Assembly: GCA_029288035.1 (NCBI GenBank)
Contig: JARFPZ010000147.1
Coordinates: 1-46,319, forward strand
DNA from: Desulfosarcina sp.
GTDB taxonomy: Bacteria > Desulfobacterota > Desulfobacteria > Desulfobacterales > JAFDCJ01
Reading direction: 5' to 3'
Length of the DNA stretch: 46,319 bases
A model generated the notes under the pieces. The model saw nothing but the letters and a program-made list of their open reading frames with translations, had not been told where the DNA came from and searched no databases. The translations under genes were made by a program, and so were the position numbers. Every line of letters begins with the position of its first letter. The first letter of the stretch is position 1. Of this stretch, positions 24,246 to 32,709 are shown one piece after another.

Positions 24246-25880
24246 TTAACTAATTGCCTGCAGCACCTTTCTGGCTTCCTCCCGATCATCAAAGTCGATG
24301 ACGGTAGTGCCCAGTATCTGATAGGTCTCATGGCCTTTGCCGGCTATCAGTACGGCGTCGCCAGGCCGAGATGTGAGAATTGCCAGCTCAATGGCACGGC
24401 GACGATCGGGTTCGACCGTGTATCCCTTGGCCTTAAACCCGGTCATCAGATCCATTGTTGAATATTCGAGAGCCTTGATTTGCCTGACTCCGGGTATAAT
24501 TTGATCGATAATCGTCATCGGATTTTCCTTGCGGGGATTGTCGGAGGTGACGATTGCCAGATCGCAAAGCCGGGCGACGATTTCTCCCATCAAGGGACGC
24601 TTTTTTTTGTCCCGATCGCCACCACATCCAAAAACACAGATAATACGGGCCGGGGCCATCCCCCTTAACGCCGATGCAACATTTTCCAGAGCATCCGGTG
24701 TGTGGGCATAGTCCACATACACAAATCGTCCGGTGCTGTTATCTATGGGCTCCAGTCGACCGGGGATGACAGATAATGCTTCAATCCCGGCTTTAATCGT
24801 ATCGGACGCAATCTCAAGGGCCGTTGCGACACCGACGGCGCTGAGAATATTTTCTACATTGTGGGCCCCCACGAGGGGAGTTTTGAAACTAAAACTCCCC
24901 CCTGGGCCGGCAACCTTCCCATTGGTGCCATTTAAATTGGATTGAATGTTTTCGGACCTTATTTCGCAGTCGCGAGCCGATCCTGTTTTGACCACCGCCA
25001 TCGGCAGCGAATCTGCCAATTCTCTGCCCCGGGCATCGTTGCAATTGAAGACAGCCGAGGCACTATCTTTCTTCGGCCCTCCGCTGAGATACTCGGTGAA
25101 CAATCTTTTTTTGCTGGACCAGTACGATTGCATATCGCCATGAAAGTCGAGATGATCCTGGCTCAAATTTGTAAAGGCAGCCACGTCGAACCAGCAGTTT
25201 TTGATACGGTATAGATCCATGGCATGGGACGAGGCTTCCGTCACCACATGGGTGACGCCGGCCCGTCGCATCTCCGTTAGAATCCTCTGCAGGTCAAGAG
25301 ATTCCGGCGTCGTCATCGGATTGGCAAATGTTTTGTTCCCATAGCGATAATTTATGGTTCCAATCACACCGACCTTAAAACCGGCCTGGCGCAGAATGCT
25401 TTCGATTAAATAGGCGACGGTGGTCTTACCGTTGGTACCGGTTATGCCGACCAGAATCATGTCCTTGGACGGATGGCCGAAATAACAGGCTGCCAGATCG
25501 GCCAGCGTTTGGCGCGTATTGGGCACCCGGATGATGATCGGCCGGGTTTTTGGGGATCCAGCACGGATTTCATTTAGGAAGGGCTGAGGAGGTTCTTTTT
25601 GAGTGATAATTGCTGCAGCTCCTCTTTTAAAAGCCTGAGGCATAAAATCATGGCCGTCGGCATTTTGCCCAATGATGGCGACAAACATACCGCCCGGTTG
25701 AACCTCCTGGGCCCTGTAGTGAATTGATCCAATGTCCGAATCCGGCAAGTCCGCATGGCGCATGGCGCATGGCGCATGGCGTTCGCCTTCATTACTCTTT
25801 GCATTTTGTGCGCTACGCTCTGCATCCAACGTACATATCCTAAATGTGCCTATCGCTTTAAGTAGGGTGGTAAGCTTCAC
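24246..25880 (-). CDS. murE: UDP-MurNAc-tripeptide synthetase MurE, with repeat-derived insertion
   Basis: This cytoplasmic ligase adds the third residue, here meso-diaminopimelate judging by the signature SDNPRKENP near residue 455. The ATP loop GITGTNGKTTVAYL is near residue 145. It has 544 residues, above the usual 480-510. Part of the excess lies at residues 19-45, between the N-terminal MKLTTLLKAIGTFRICTL and the conserved DIGSIHYRAQEVQPGG, and contains four 7-bp GCATGGC repeats in frame. The start overlaps the ftsI stop by four bases (ATGA), which supports it despite the odd segment. Confidence 0.96.
   Translation of the reverse strand: MKLTTLLKAIGTFRICTLDAERSAQNAKSNEGERHAPCAMRHADLPDSDIGSIHYRAQEVQPGGMFVAIIGQNADGHDFMPQAFKRGAAAIITQKEPPQPFLNEIRAGSPKTRPIIIRVPNTRQTLADLAACYFGHPSKDMILVGITGTNGKTTVAYLIESILRQAGFKVGVIGTINYRYGNKTFANPMTTPESLDLQRILTEMRRAGVTHVVTEASSHAMDLYRIKNCWFDVAAFTNLSQDHLDFHGDMQSYWSSKKRLFTEYLSGGPKKDSASAVFNCNDARGRELADSLPMAVVKTGSARDCEIRSENIQSNLNGTNGKVAGPGGSFSFKTPLVGAHNVENILSAVGVATALEIASDTIKAGIEALSVIPGRLEPIDNSTGRFVYVDYAHTPDALENVASALRGMAPARIICVFGCGGDRDKKKRPLMGEIVARLCDLAIVTSDNPRKENPMTIIDQIIPGVRQIKALEYSTMDLMTGFKAKGYTVEPDRRRAIELAILTSRPGDAVLIAGKGHETYQILGTTVIDFDDREEARKVLQAIS
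25753..25780 (+). repeat. Heptamer GCATGGC x4 inside murE
   Basis: Four perfect 7-bp units (28 bp) encode murE residues 34-43 (RHAPCAMRHA). The related GCATAGC unit appears twice at 17510-17523. Gain or loss of one unit would shift the murE reading frame, unless translation starts at an ATG within the repeat. Confidence 0.9.
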
Positions 25881-27607
25881 CCGTTGGCCTCTCTGACCAA
25901 AAACACTCTGAATTTTGTGGTGTCGTTATCTGGCGGCACGTTTAAATAGTTCAGCGTTTGCTGAGCGATTTGTTTAAATACCGGGGCTGCAACGATACCA
26001 CCATAATATTTTTCTTTAGGTTCATCGACCACCACCAAAATTGCAATTTCCGGTTTGTCAGCAGGTGCAAACCCGATAAACGATGCCGTATGACTGTTGT
26101 GCGAGTATTGGCCGGTCTCATCAAGTTTCCGGCTGGTACCCGTCTTACCGCAAACGGAATATCCGTCGAGGGCAGCATTCACACCGGTGCCGCCTTCTGT
26201 GATGACTGTTTTCATAATATTTTTGACTATTTTAGCAGTGCGGGCGGAAACGGCTCGTCTGATTTTTTGTGGTTTGAATCGCTTTACGGGCTCGTCGTTT
26301 TGATTGATTTGGCTCACAATGTAAGGTTTCATGAGAATACCGTCATTTGCAATTGCTGATACCGCCGAAACCATTTGGATTGCCGAAACGGAAACCCCAT
26401 GGCCAAAGGAAATGGCACCGGTGTCCATCTTCGACCACTGTGAATAATTGGACAGACGGCCGGATGTCTCAGCGGGGAAGTCAATGCCCGTTTTACGGCC
26501 GAATCCAAAATTGCGCAACGTGAGGTAAAGCGCCTTGGCGCCGACCTTTTCGCCGACTTTTACAGCACCGATGTTGCTTGAATACTTTACAATTTGTTGT
26601 AACGACAGCCACCCGCGTTTGTGAATGTCGTGGACAACGTTTTTCCCGATGCGGTAGGCACCGTTTTCACAATAAAAAAGGCTGCCGGCCGTTGTTGGAC
26701 CATTTTCCAGAGCGGCCGCAGCGCTGAAGATTTTCATGGTTGAGCCCGGCTCAAATGAATCGGTGACGGCCCGGTTGCGCCAGAGGGATTTATCGAATTG
26801 GGTGTAGGTGTTCGGATTGATCAACGGATAATGAGCAATGGATAAAATCGCTCCGGTGCCAGGCTGCATAACAATTGCAAGGGCCGAGAGTGCCGAATAT
26901 CGATCCACCGCTTCTTCAAGGGCTTTTTCGGTTATGTACTGGATGTTGCCGTCGATGGTCAGAATCAGATCATGGCCTCGGCTGTTTGCCGGCGGACCAT
27001 AATCAGCACTGAATTTGTTACCCAGAGCGTCCTTGAATACCGTAAAATTTTTATTGGCTCCTTTAAGGTGCTGATTATAATAAAATTCGATGCCTTCAAG
27101 ACCGGCCCCGTCCAACCCGGTAAATCCCAGTGCCTGGGCAGCCAGAGTCGTATGGGGATAAAAACGGTTGTATTCCGTGACGAAATCGATCCCGGCAATC
27201 TGAAGGTCCTTTACCGCCCTGGTTTCCTTGGCGGTCGTTTGGCGTTTGATCCAAACAAACGGTTTGTTTGCCGCCAGTTTGCGTTTGATATTAACAGCGT
27301 CCAAATTTAAGATATTGGCCAGCACTTTGGCGGTTACCTTGGTCTCTTTTAGGCGGGGCGGATAGGCGGCAATAGATGTCACATGAATACTGACGGCCAT
27401 TTGTCGAAGGTTGCGATCATAAATGATGCCGCGTTTACCGGATGTGGTTAACGAGTGTTGGTATTGGCCGGATGCCTTTTGAGATAACCACGGGCTGCGA
27501 TAAATCTGCAGATGAATTGCCTTGGCAGCGATTAGGGCAAAGAAAACTATAAATAAAGCGCCCACAAGCAGGATCCGAAACCTGAAATATTTATTTTTGA
27601 TATTCAT
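25877..27607 (-). CDS. ftsI: Septal peptidoglycan transpeptidase FtsI (PBP3)
   Basis: This 576-residue class B penicillin-binding protein cross-links septal peptidoglycan. There is one N-terminal membrane helix (residues 10-30), then a pedestal domain. The transpeptidase domain has SFEPGSTMK with the active-site serine near residue 288, SSN in YSSNIGAVK near residue 345, and KTGT near residue 487. There are no PASTA repeats. It starts three bases after the ftsL stop and overlaps murE by four bases. It works with FtsW and, through FtsL, with FtsQ. Confidence 0.96.
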   Translation of the reverse strand: MNIKNKYFRFRILLVGALFIVFFALIAAKAIHLQIYRSPWLSQKASGQYQHSLTTSGKRGIIYDRNLRQMAVSIHVTSIAAYPPRLKETKVTAKVLANILNLDAVNIKRKLAANKPFVWIKRQTTAKETRAVKDLQIAGIDFVTEYNRFYPHTTLAAQALGFTGLDGAGLEGIEFYYNQHLKGANKNFTVFKDALGNKFSADYGPPANSRGHDLILTIDGNIQYITEKALEEAVDRYSALSALAIVMQPGTGAILSIAHYPLINPNTYTQFDKSLWRNRAVTDSFEPGSTMKIFSAAAALENGPTTAGSLFYCENGAYRIGKNVVHDIHKRGWLSLQQIVKYSSNIGAVKVGEKVGAKALYLTLRNFGFGRKTGIDFPAETSGRLSNYSQWSKMDTGAISFGHGVSVSAIQMVSAVSAIANDGILMKPYIVSQINQNDEPVKRFKPQKIRRAVSARTAKIVKNIMKTVITEGGTGVNAALDGYSVCGKTGTSRKLDETGQYSHNSHTASFIGFAPADKPEIAILVVVDEPKEKYYGGIVAAPVFKQIAQQTLNYLNVPPDNDTTKFRVFLVREANG

Positions 27608-27610
27608 TAT

Positions 27611-27916
27611 TCAATTTCTATAGGGCATTAAGAACATCTGCTTCGAAGTCGGCGTAACGAGACCAAGCTGCGTTTTGGCTATTTTCGCAATGCGCGAGGG
27701 TGATTTCAGACGGGCAATTTCAATTTCTAAGTTGTCCTGCATGGCAGACAGTTGCCCTATCCGAGCCGTTTGCCGGGTAATTTCATATTTAATGCGAACG
27801 CTTTGCACCCTGCACCAGGTGTAAAAAAAAAGCTCCGCAATAAAAACAAACATCAAACAAAGAAAAATTGCGGTGACTTTTGGGTTGCGCTGTTTGCGTG
27901 TCTTTTTTTTTCTCAT
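27611..27916 (-). CDS. ftsL: Cell division protein FtsL-like
   Basis: This 101-residue bitopic protein sits exactly where FtsL is found, between rsmH and ftsI. The N-terminus is strongly basic (RKKKTRKQRNPK), followed by one membrane helix (VTAIFLCLMFVFIAELFFYTW) and a periplasmic coiled-coil (residues 45-80, including QTARIGQLSAMQDNLEIEIA). The sequence diverges as usual for FtsL, so the call rests on topology and position. The ATG at 27916 is preferred over a TTG three codons upstream; no good ribosome-binding site is seen for either. Confidence 0.85.
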   Translation of the reverse strand: MRKKKTRKQRNPKVTAIFLCLMFVFIAELFFYTWCRVQSVRIKYEITRQTARIGQLSAMQDNLEIEIARLKSPSRIAKIAKTQLGLVTPTSKQMFLMPYRN

Positions 27917-27952
27917 AGACTTCAAGTTGATTTCACCGCAGAGATGTTTTTT

Positions 27953-28891
27953 CTATAGTTTTTCCGCCGCTCGCAACCGAGTGCTTCTCGCCAAGGGATT
28001 GGCGCTAACTTCTTCTTCAGAAGGGCGTACGACCTTCTTTGTCAGGATTCTGATTTGCGCTTTTTGGCCGCAAACGCACAAGGGCAGCCGCGGTGGACAT
28101 GTGCATCCTCTTTCGAGAGCTTTCAACCGCTGTTTTACGATACGATCTTCCAGTGAGTGGAAGGAGAGCACACACAGGCGACCGCCGGGATTCAGATGAT
28201 CCGCGGCTTGTTCCATGAAGGCATTCAGTCTCTCGAGTTCCCGATTGACCGCGATTCGCAATGCCATAAATACCCGGGTGGCCGGGTGGATCTTTTGTTT
28301 GGACAAGACATGTCCGGGGATCGCATCAATGACTATCTGCGCCAGCTGTTTGGTGGTCCGAATTTTTTGCTGCTTTCTGGCGGTTACAATTTTATATGCG
28401 ATTTGTTTTGCCCAGCGTTCCTCGCCGTAGTCTCTAAATAGGTTTCGCAGATCTTCCCGGGCCAGATTGTTGATGAGACGCTCCGCAGGCTGCCCTGATC
28501 GCTTGTTCATGCGCATATCCAGCGGTTCGTCCACTCTGAAACTGAATCCCCGGCCGCTGTTTTTAATCTGGTGGAGTGAAATACCGAGATCTAATAGAAT
28601 CCCGTCGACCGCGGCAATATTTAATTCTGACAGAATATCAGGAAGATGAATGAAATTGTCGTGAAACAGGCGGATATTTGATGTATAAGATGCCAGGATT
28701 TTTTCAGCATTGGCAATGGCATCCATATCCTGATCGATACCGATCAACAATCCGTTCGGCAAAATATTATCACAAATTTTCCTTGCGTGACCGCAACCGC
28801 CGAGGGTGCCGTCGACGCATATTTTTCCAGGCCGACAATTAAGGTAATATTCCACTTCCTTCGGCATGGCAGGGATATGTCGGTAGGACAT
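27953..28891 (-). CDS. rsmH: 16S rRNA (cytosine-1402 N4) methyltransferase RsmH
   Basis: This 312-residue AdoMet-dependent methyltransferase (formerly MraW) modifies C1402 of 16S rRNA. The AdoMet motif is GTLGGCGHARKI near residue 29. Downstream are DGILLDLGISLHQIKNSGRGFSF with the family motif, RVFMALRIAVNRELE and VLSFHSLEDRIVKQ. The C-terminal segment CTCPPRLPLCVCG contains four cysteines, as is common in the family. It lies four bases after mraZ and is the second gene of the cluster. Confidence 0.96.
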   Translation of the reverse strand: MSYRHIPAMPKEVEYYLNCRPGKICVDGTLGGCGHARKICDNILPNGLLIGIDQDMDAIANAEKILASYTSNIRLFHDNFIHLPDILSELNIAAVDGILLDLGISLHQIKNSGRGFSFRVDEPLDMRMNKRSGQPAERLINNLAREDLRNLFRDYGEERWAKQIAYKIVTARKQQKIRTTKQLAQIVIDAIPGHVLSKQKIHPATRVFMALRIAVNRELERLNAFMEQAADHLNPGGRLCVLSFHSLEDRIVKQRLKALERGCTCPPRLPLCVCGQKAQIRILTKKVVRPSEEEVSANPLARSTRLRAAEKL

Positions 28892-28895
28892 AAAA

Positions 28896-29342
28896 TCAAA
28901 TTCCTAACCTGGCAATTTCGTTTCTGACCTCCTCCTCCTGCATGTCTTCTTCCTGGACCTTATTTTCATTTTCCCAGTTATCGCGTGACCAGATTTCAAA
29001 ATGATCTAGCACGCCGACCAGAACAATTTCCTTGTCAAGCGCGGCATATTGTCTTAGACTGGGCGGAATGAGAATACGATCTTGTTTGTCACAGTTACAT
29101 TCAAAGGCCCCGCCGATAAACACCCGGCGGAATCGACGCATTTTTGCGCTTTTTTCGGCCATGGAGAGTATTTTGGTTTCGATTTCGTGCCATTTATTAA
29201 ACGGAAAGGCCACCAGGCAGCGGTCCATTCGGGAGATAGTAACCCCGTCGTCACCATTCGCTTTGATAACCTCGCGGAATCTGGTCGGAATGATGATGCG
29301 TCCTTTGGCATCAATTTTATGAAATGAGCTGCCTCGAAACAT
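28896..29342 (-). CDS. mraZ: Transcriptional regulator MraZ
   Basis: This 148-residue protein carries two AbrB-like MraZ domains, each with the DxxxR motif: DAKGRIIIPTRFRE near residue 10 and DKQDRILIPPSLRQYA near residue 85. In bacteria it forms ring oligomers and represses its own operon by binding short direct repeats next to the promoter. Four such repeats, spaced 10 bp, lie immediately upstream, so autoregulation is likely. There is no recognisable ribosome-binding site, because the repeats occupy that region. The C-terminus has an acidic tail (EEDMQEEEVRNEIARLGI). Confidence 0.96.
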   Translation of the reverse strand: MFRGSSFHKIDAKGRIIIPTRFREVIKANGDDGVTISRMDRCLVAFPFNKWHEIETKILSMAEKSAKMRRFRRVFIGGAFECNCDKQDRILIPPSLRQYAALDKEIVLVGVLDHFEIWSRDNWENENKVQEEDMQEEEVRNEIARLGI

Positions 29343-29347
29343 TATTT

Positions 29348-29382
29348 AACCAATATTATCCACATTTATCCACTTTACTCCC
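29348..29382 (-). promoter_or_regulatory. MraZ operator: four boxes at 10-bp spacing
   Basis: Read toward the gene these are GGGAG, TGGAT, TGGAT and TGGTT, each followed by five A/T-rich bases; the last ends five bases from the mraZ ATG. TGG-type boxes with 5-bp spacers are the known MraZ target. They overlap the expected transcription start. Confidence 0.8.
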
Positions 29383-29383
29383 C

Positions 29384-29413
29384 ATTTTAAGTATAGATGC
29401 ATGTGGGTGTCAA
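29384..29413 (-). promoter_or_regulatory. Promoter of the division/cell-wall cluster
   Basis: TTGACA (29413-29408), an 18-bp spacer and TAAAAT (29389-29384). The transcript would start near 29377, inside the MraZ boxes, with a leader of about 35 nt. Confidence 0.75.
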
Positions 29414-29515
29414 GTAAAAAATAAGAGGATTACGACTTTTGAAATAATTTTGGTTTGTTAACGATATTGATCGAATTATAAAATGTGGAGCAAGGCGAAA
29501 GCAGAAAATTGGATT

Positions 29516-30160
29516 TCAGGAAAGAAACGTTAGACTGAAAATGGCAATGTTCCCCAGGCAGTGAATCGTGACGGGAACTATCAGACTTTTTTCTTTTTCG
29601 TAGGCGATCGCAAAAACGATTCCGCCGACAATCTGGGTGAGCGGAAGGTGGCTTCCGTCGTAATGAGGCAAGACAAAGAGCGCGGTGCTGATCAGGATGG
29701 CCGTATAGAGACCCCACCGTCTAAAAAACCCGAAGATGAAACCTCTGAAAAATATCTCTTCCCAGACAGGCCCGATGACACCACCCACAAGATAGAATAA
29801 GATAATTTGCCGGGGGGCCGACGGCAAAGGCGTATGGACAAGTTTCAGCGGATTTATGCCTGCAGCCAACAATACCGCAAACAAAATACCCGCGGCAATT
29901 CCAAAACCCGCAGACCACACCAAGCCTCTTTTTAATCCCGGATACAGTTTTGATTTGGACAATCCGATTGCGTTTGGATCTTTTTCAAACCGGTTGGCAA
30001 TAAAAACCAGTAGAACGGCTTCTATACAGCGAGTGATGCCAAGCGCCAGCAACGGTGATACCGTTTGGCCGGCGAGCGTCAATCTAAAAACAGTTTCCAT
30101 GGCAAGGACCACAGCGATTGATATCGCCAGGGTTTTCAAGGTGAATTTGTTTGCTTCCAT
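29516..30160 (-). CDS. CPBP-family intramembrane metalloprotease
   Basis: This 214-residue polytopic protein has the CPBP/Abi (CAAX protease-like) motifs: EEIFFRG near residue 139, FVLPHYD with the second histidine, and HCLGN near residue 204. These should form the glutamate/histidine active site inside the membrane. Bacterial members act in membrane-protein processing or in peptide maturation and immunity, and the substrate here is unknown. The ATG overlaps the end of the HEAT-repeat gene by 25 bases, suggesting translational coupling. Confidence 0.88.
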   Translation of the reverse strand: MEANKFTLKTLAISIAVVLAMETVFRLTLAGQTVSPLLALGITRCIEAVLLVFIANRFEKDPNAIGLSKSKLYPGLKRGLVWSAGFGIAAGILFAVLLAAGINPLKLVHTPLPSAPRQIILFYLVGGVIGPVWEEIFFRGFIFGFFRRWGLYTAILISTALFVLPHYDGSHLPLTQIVGGIVFAIAYEKEKSLIVPVTIHCLGNIAIFSLTFLS

Positions 30161-31638
30161 CCCAGGGACCTCAAGGCATGATACGCATAGGTTTGGCTGT
30201 ACCAGTTATCGGATTGTTTTATTCTCTCTAGAATCGGGTTGATAGCGCTTGGGTTTTTCCGTAGCCCCAGGGCATAGAGTGCCATGCAACGGACGTTGGT
30301 ATTTTTATCATTTAAAAATGACAACAAATCCTCATAGGTACCGGGGCCTCGGCTGTACGCCAATGTTTTCACCAACCAATAACGCTCCTGGGGTCGCTGG
30401 CTTTTGAGCAATTGCGGATATGCCTTGTAATCGGTAATCTTCAATTTCTGTTGTTGAATCGTTTTTAAGGCCGATACCCGGGTTTGCCAATTTTCAGATT
30501 CCAGGGCTTGGGGTATGTCCTTAATATCGATGATATCACTTCGGTTTGATTGGAAATAGATCAACACGATAATGCCGATAAACAAACACATGATCGATGC
30601 CGTCAGGCCCGCCGTTTTTCGTCCAAGGAATAATAATAACAGATAATACAAGACGGCATGAAGAACCATATAAATTAAAACTGGAAATCCAAGCAGCAAT
30701 GATAAAAAGGTAATTTGTCGAAATAGTGCGTGGCTATCTAGTTGCTGCGAGAATCTTTGCAGTATATTCTGGGAATCCGATAAAAATTGATTGAGCGGGA
30801 TCTGAAAAATCAGGCGCTGACGGGATCGGAAATCAAGGTTATTTTTCTTTTGAACGATCTTCAAATCGATGGTGGCGGTATTCGGCAACAGCAAATAACC
30901 CCTGGCCATCAACCTGCTTTTGAGGTTCTCATGACTTGATCGGGTTTGAATATTTTCAAGTGCACAGGTTTTGATATTTTTTTGATCCAGAGATTTAAAG
31001 GCTTCTGCGGGGTAGAGCGTATATGAATAATAGAAATCGCTGAACTTTCGTCCCCAATGATTGGATAAGAGCAGGTTGTCCCTCAAATCCAAAAACATAG
31101 TTTCGTCAAATTGGGTAAACCACAGCAGGGCCAGCAATGGTATAGGAATGACATGCACCAGCTGCTGCATTCGGCTCCATCGGATCTCCGTATTGGATTG
31201 CCTTTTTGCCGTTAGCTTGAAAATAACCGGCGGAATAATCAGAAAATACAGGGTGGGGATCAGGCTATATCCGCGGATGTTGACAAAAAGCAGGCTTCCC
31301 CCCCAGACAGATAGAAAAAAAAATAGGATATATCGATGGCGGCGAAAAGCCCGGTCCCATGCCCAGGTTGCTGCCATGGTTCCAAGAGTGATGCCGGCTC
31401 CGATGGTGAAGCTAAAAAAAAAACCACCATAAAAGGCCGATGCAAATGTTTGCAGGCTGCCCATTACCTGCTGATTGGGTATTGCGAGATATCCGGCCGC
31501 GATTACGGCCGAAACAGTGGCAAACAGCTTAAGGTTTGAAAGATACACCTGGATGGTTGCAATCGCCTGAGCGATCAAAAGTCCGATGAAAAGGGTGCCA
31601 ATCGGATGGAATGGTGATGAAAGCTTTGATTTCCTCAT
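30136..31638 (-). CDS. Polytopic membrane protein with C-terminal HEAT repeats
   Basis: This 500-residue protein is not recognised as a named family. The first half is hydrophobic, with about six to eight helices between residues 10 and 190 and more near residues 315-375. The C-terminal 120 residues form three to four HEAT-like helix pairs (ENWQTRVSALKTIQQQ, PQERYWLVKTLAYSR, KNTNVRCMALYALG, WYSQTYAYHALRSLG). HEAT repeats usually bind protein. The frame overlaps the CPBP protease gene, so the two probably work together, perhaps as scaffold and protease. No clear ribosome-binding site was found, so the start is provisional. Confidence 0.75.
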   Translation of the reverse strand: MRKSKLSSPFHPIGTLFIGLLIAQAIATIQVYLSNLKLFATVSAVIAAGYLAIPNQQVMGSLQTFASAFYGGFFFSFTIGAGITLGTMAATWAWDRAFRRHRYILFFFLSVWGGSLLFVNIRGYSLIPTLYFLIIPPVIFKLTAKRQSNTEIRWSRMQQLVHVIPIPLLALLWFTQFDETMFLDLRDNLLLSNHWGRKFSDFYYSYTLYPAEAFKSLDQKNIKTCALENIQTRSSHENLKSRLMARGYLLLPNTATIDLKIVQKKNNLDFRSRQRLIFQIPLNQFLSDSQNILQRFSQQLDSHALFRQITFLSLLLGFPVLIYMVLHAVLYYLLLLFLGRKTAGLTASIMCLFIGIIVLIYFQSNRSDIIDIKDIPQALESENWQTRVSALKTIQQQKLKITDYKAYPQLLKSQRPQERYWLVKTLAYSRGPGTYEDLLSFLNDKNTNVRCMALYALGLRKNPSAINPILERIKQSDNWYSQTYAYHALRSLGWKQTNSP

Positions 31639-31760
31639 TTATTTAGGCTAAATTTTAATTGGTTTATTTTATTGTATATCAAAAATAAATAAAATTCAGA
31701 ACGATTCGCCCAAATTCAGTCTTATTGGGGCGATTTGTGACATTTCTGTTTCATCAGATT

Positions 31761-32309
31761 TTACGACACATCAAGAGTTCTGAATTTTAACCAATCTAAT
31801 GCCAGAAAAAGACCGGCAATAGATTTGGCGTCCTGGATATCTCCCCGTCGAAGCATGTCAAGCGCGTCTTCGCATGCGACGCGATGTACTTGAATAATTT
31901 CATCTTCATCGAGGTGTCTTTCAGCCGACTGCAGGTCTGTGGCCAGAAAGATGTGAATGCGTTCGTCAGAATAGCCGGGTACCGGTGTTATCTCTCCCAA
32001 GCTGTGCCAATGGTCGGCCGAGAAACCGGTTTCCTCGATGAGCTCCCTTCTCGCACAGTTCATCACGGATTCCCCGGGATCAAGGGTTCCGGCAGGAATT
32101 TCCCAGATATACTTTCGCAGGGCGTGACGATATTGGTTGAGCAAGATGATATGGGTGGGGTCGATCATTGGTATGATTGCTGTGGCGCCCGGATGCTGGA
32201 TAAATTCCACATCCGTCGTGACCTCGTTGTCTAACGTCACATTTTCAGTTACCAGGTTGTATACCCGTCCTTGATGAAGTGTGGTCCTGTTGTTTATCCT
32301 TATGGCCAT
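31761..32309 (-). CDS. Nudix hydrolase, ADP-ribose pyrophosphatase type
   Basis: This 182-residue protein has a complete Nudix box, GTLDPGESVMNCARRELIEE followed by TGF. Further markers are MIDPTHIILLNQYRHALRKYIWEIPAG, typical of ADP-ribose pyrophosphatases, which hydrolyse ADP-ribose to AMP and ribose 5-phosphate. AAGGAGC stands five bases before the ATG. Its promoter must lie within the decayed receiver-domain fragment on the other strand. It may clear ADP-ribose or nucleotide sugars. Confidence 0.9.
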   Translation of the reverse strand: MAIRINNRTTLHQGRVYNLVTENVTLDNEVTTDVEFIQHPGATAIIPMIDPTHIILLNQYRHALRKYIWEIPAGTLDPGESVMNCARRELIEETGFSADHWHSLGEITPVPGYSDERIHIFLATDLQSAERHLDEDEIIQVHRVACEDALDMLRRGDIQDAKSIAGLFLALDWLKFRTLDVS

Positions 32310-32329
32310 AGGGGGCTCCTTTATACCGA

Positions 32330-32582
32330 GAAAGCGCTACAACCAATCTATCTGGTGGATAACATTACTGTCAATAGCGCAGTTGATTCAGAAAGTGTGA
32401 ACGCTTTTCACTTGAACGTTAAATTACTTGATGTCAAATTTTCCACCGAGAAGTACGAAACGATCACGGCTGACAGCGGCGAGGAAGCTTTGGAGAAAAT
32501 AATGGCAGTGTTGTCTGATCTGATCCTGATGAACACTACGATGCCCAATTCGATACTTGACGTATGTAAAAAATGGCGATAA
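32330..32582 (+). pseudogene. Degenerate response-regulator receiver domain fragment
   Basis: A short open frame reads IYLVDNITVN, then after a roughly 14-residue interruption NVKLLDVKFSTEKYETITAD, SGEEALEKIMAVLSDLILMN and TTMPN. This is clearly a PleD-type receiver domain (usual form VDDxxVNVKLL...DLILLDVMMP). The phosphoacceptor Asp is Asn, one of the acidic pocket residues is Asn, there is an inserted segment after ITVN, and the frame stops after about half the domain. It overlaps the 5' region of the Nudix gene. I read it as a relic of a response regulator or diguanylate cyclase gene. Confidence 0.75.
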
Positions 32583-32663
32583 GCTTTTGTAATTAAATCA
32601 TATAGTCATGCCGGGGAAATTTGCGCCCCCCCGTGGAGATATAATTCTCACTTCTTCCGAGCG

Positions 32664-32692
32664 TTGTCTTGAAAAAGCAAATCAATTATAAT
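32664..32692 (+). promoter_or_regulatory. Candidate promoter of the aminotransferase gene
   Basis: TTGTCT (32664-32669), a 17-bp spacer and a perfect TATAAT (32687-32692). The start codon at 32710 would leave a leader of only about 11-15 nt, so the ribosome-binding site (AAAGGA) would be at its very 5' end. Confidence 0.4.
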
Positions 32693-32709
32693 CGAGAAAG
32701 GACTCCCCA

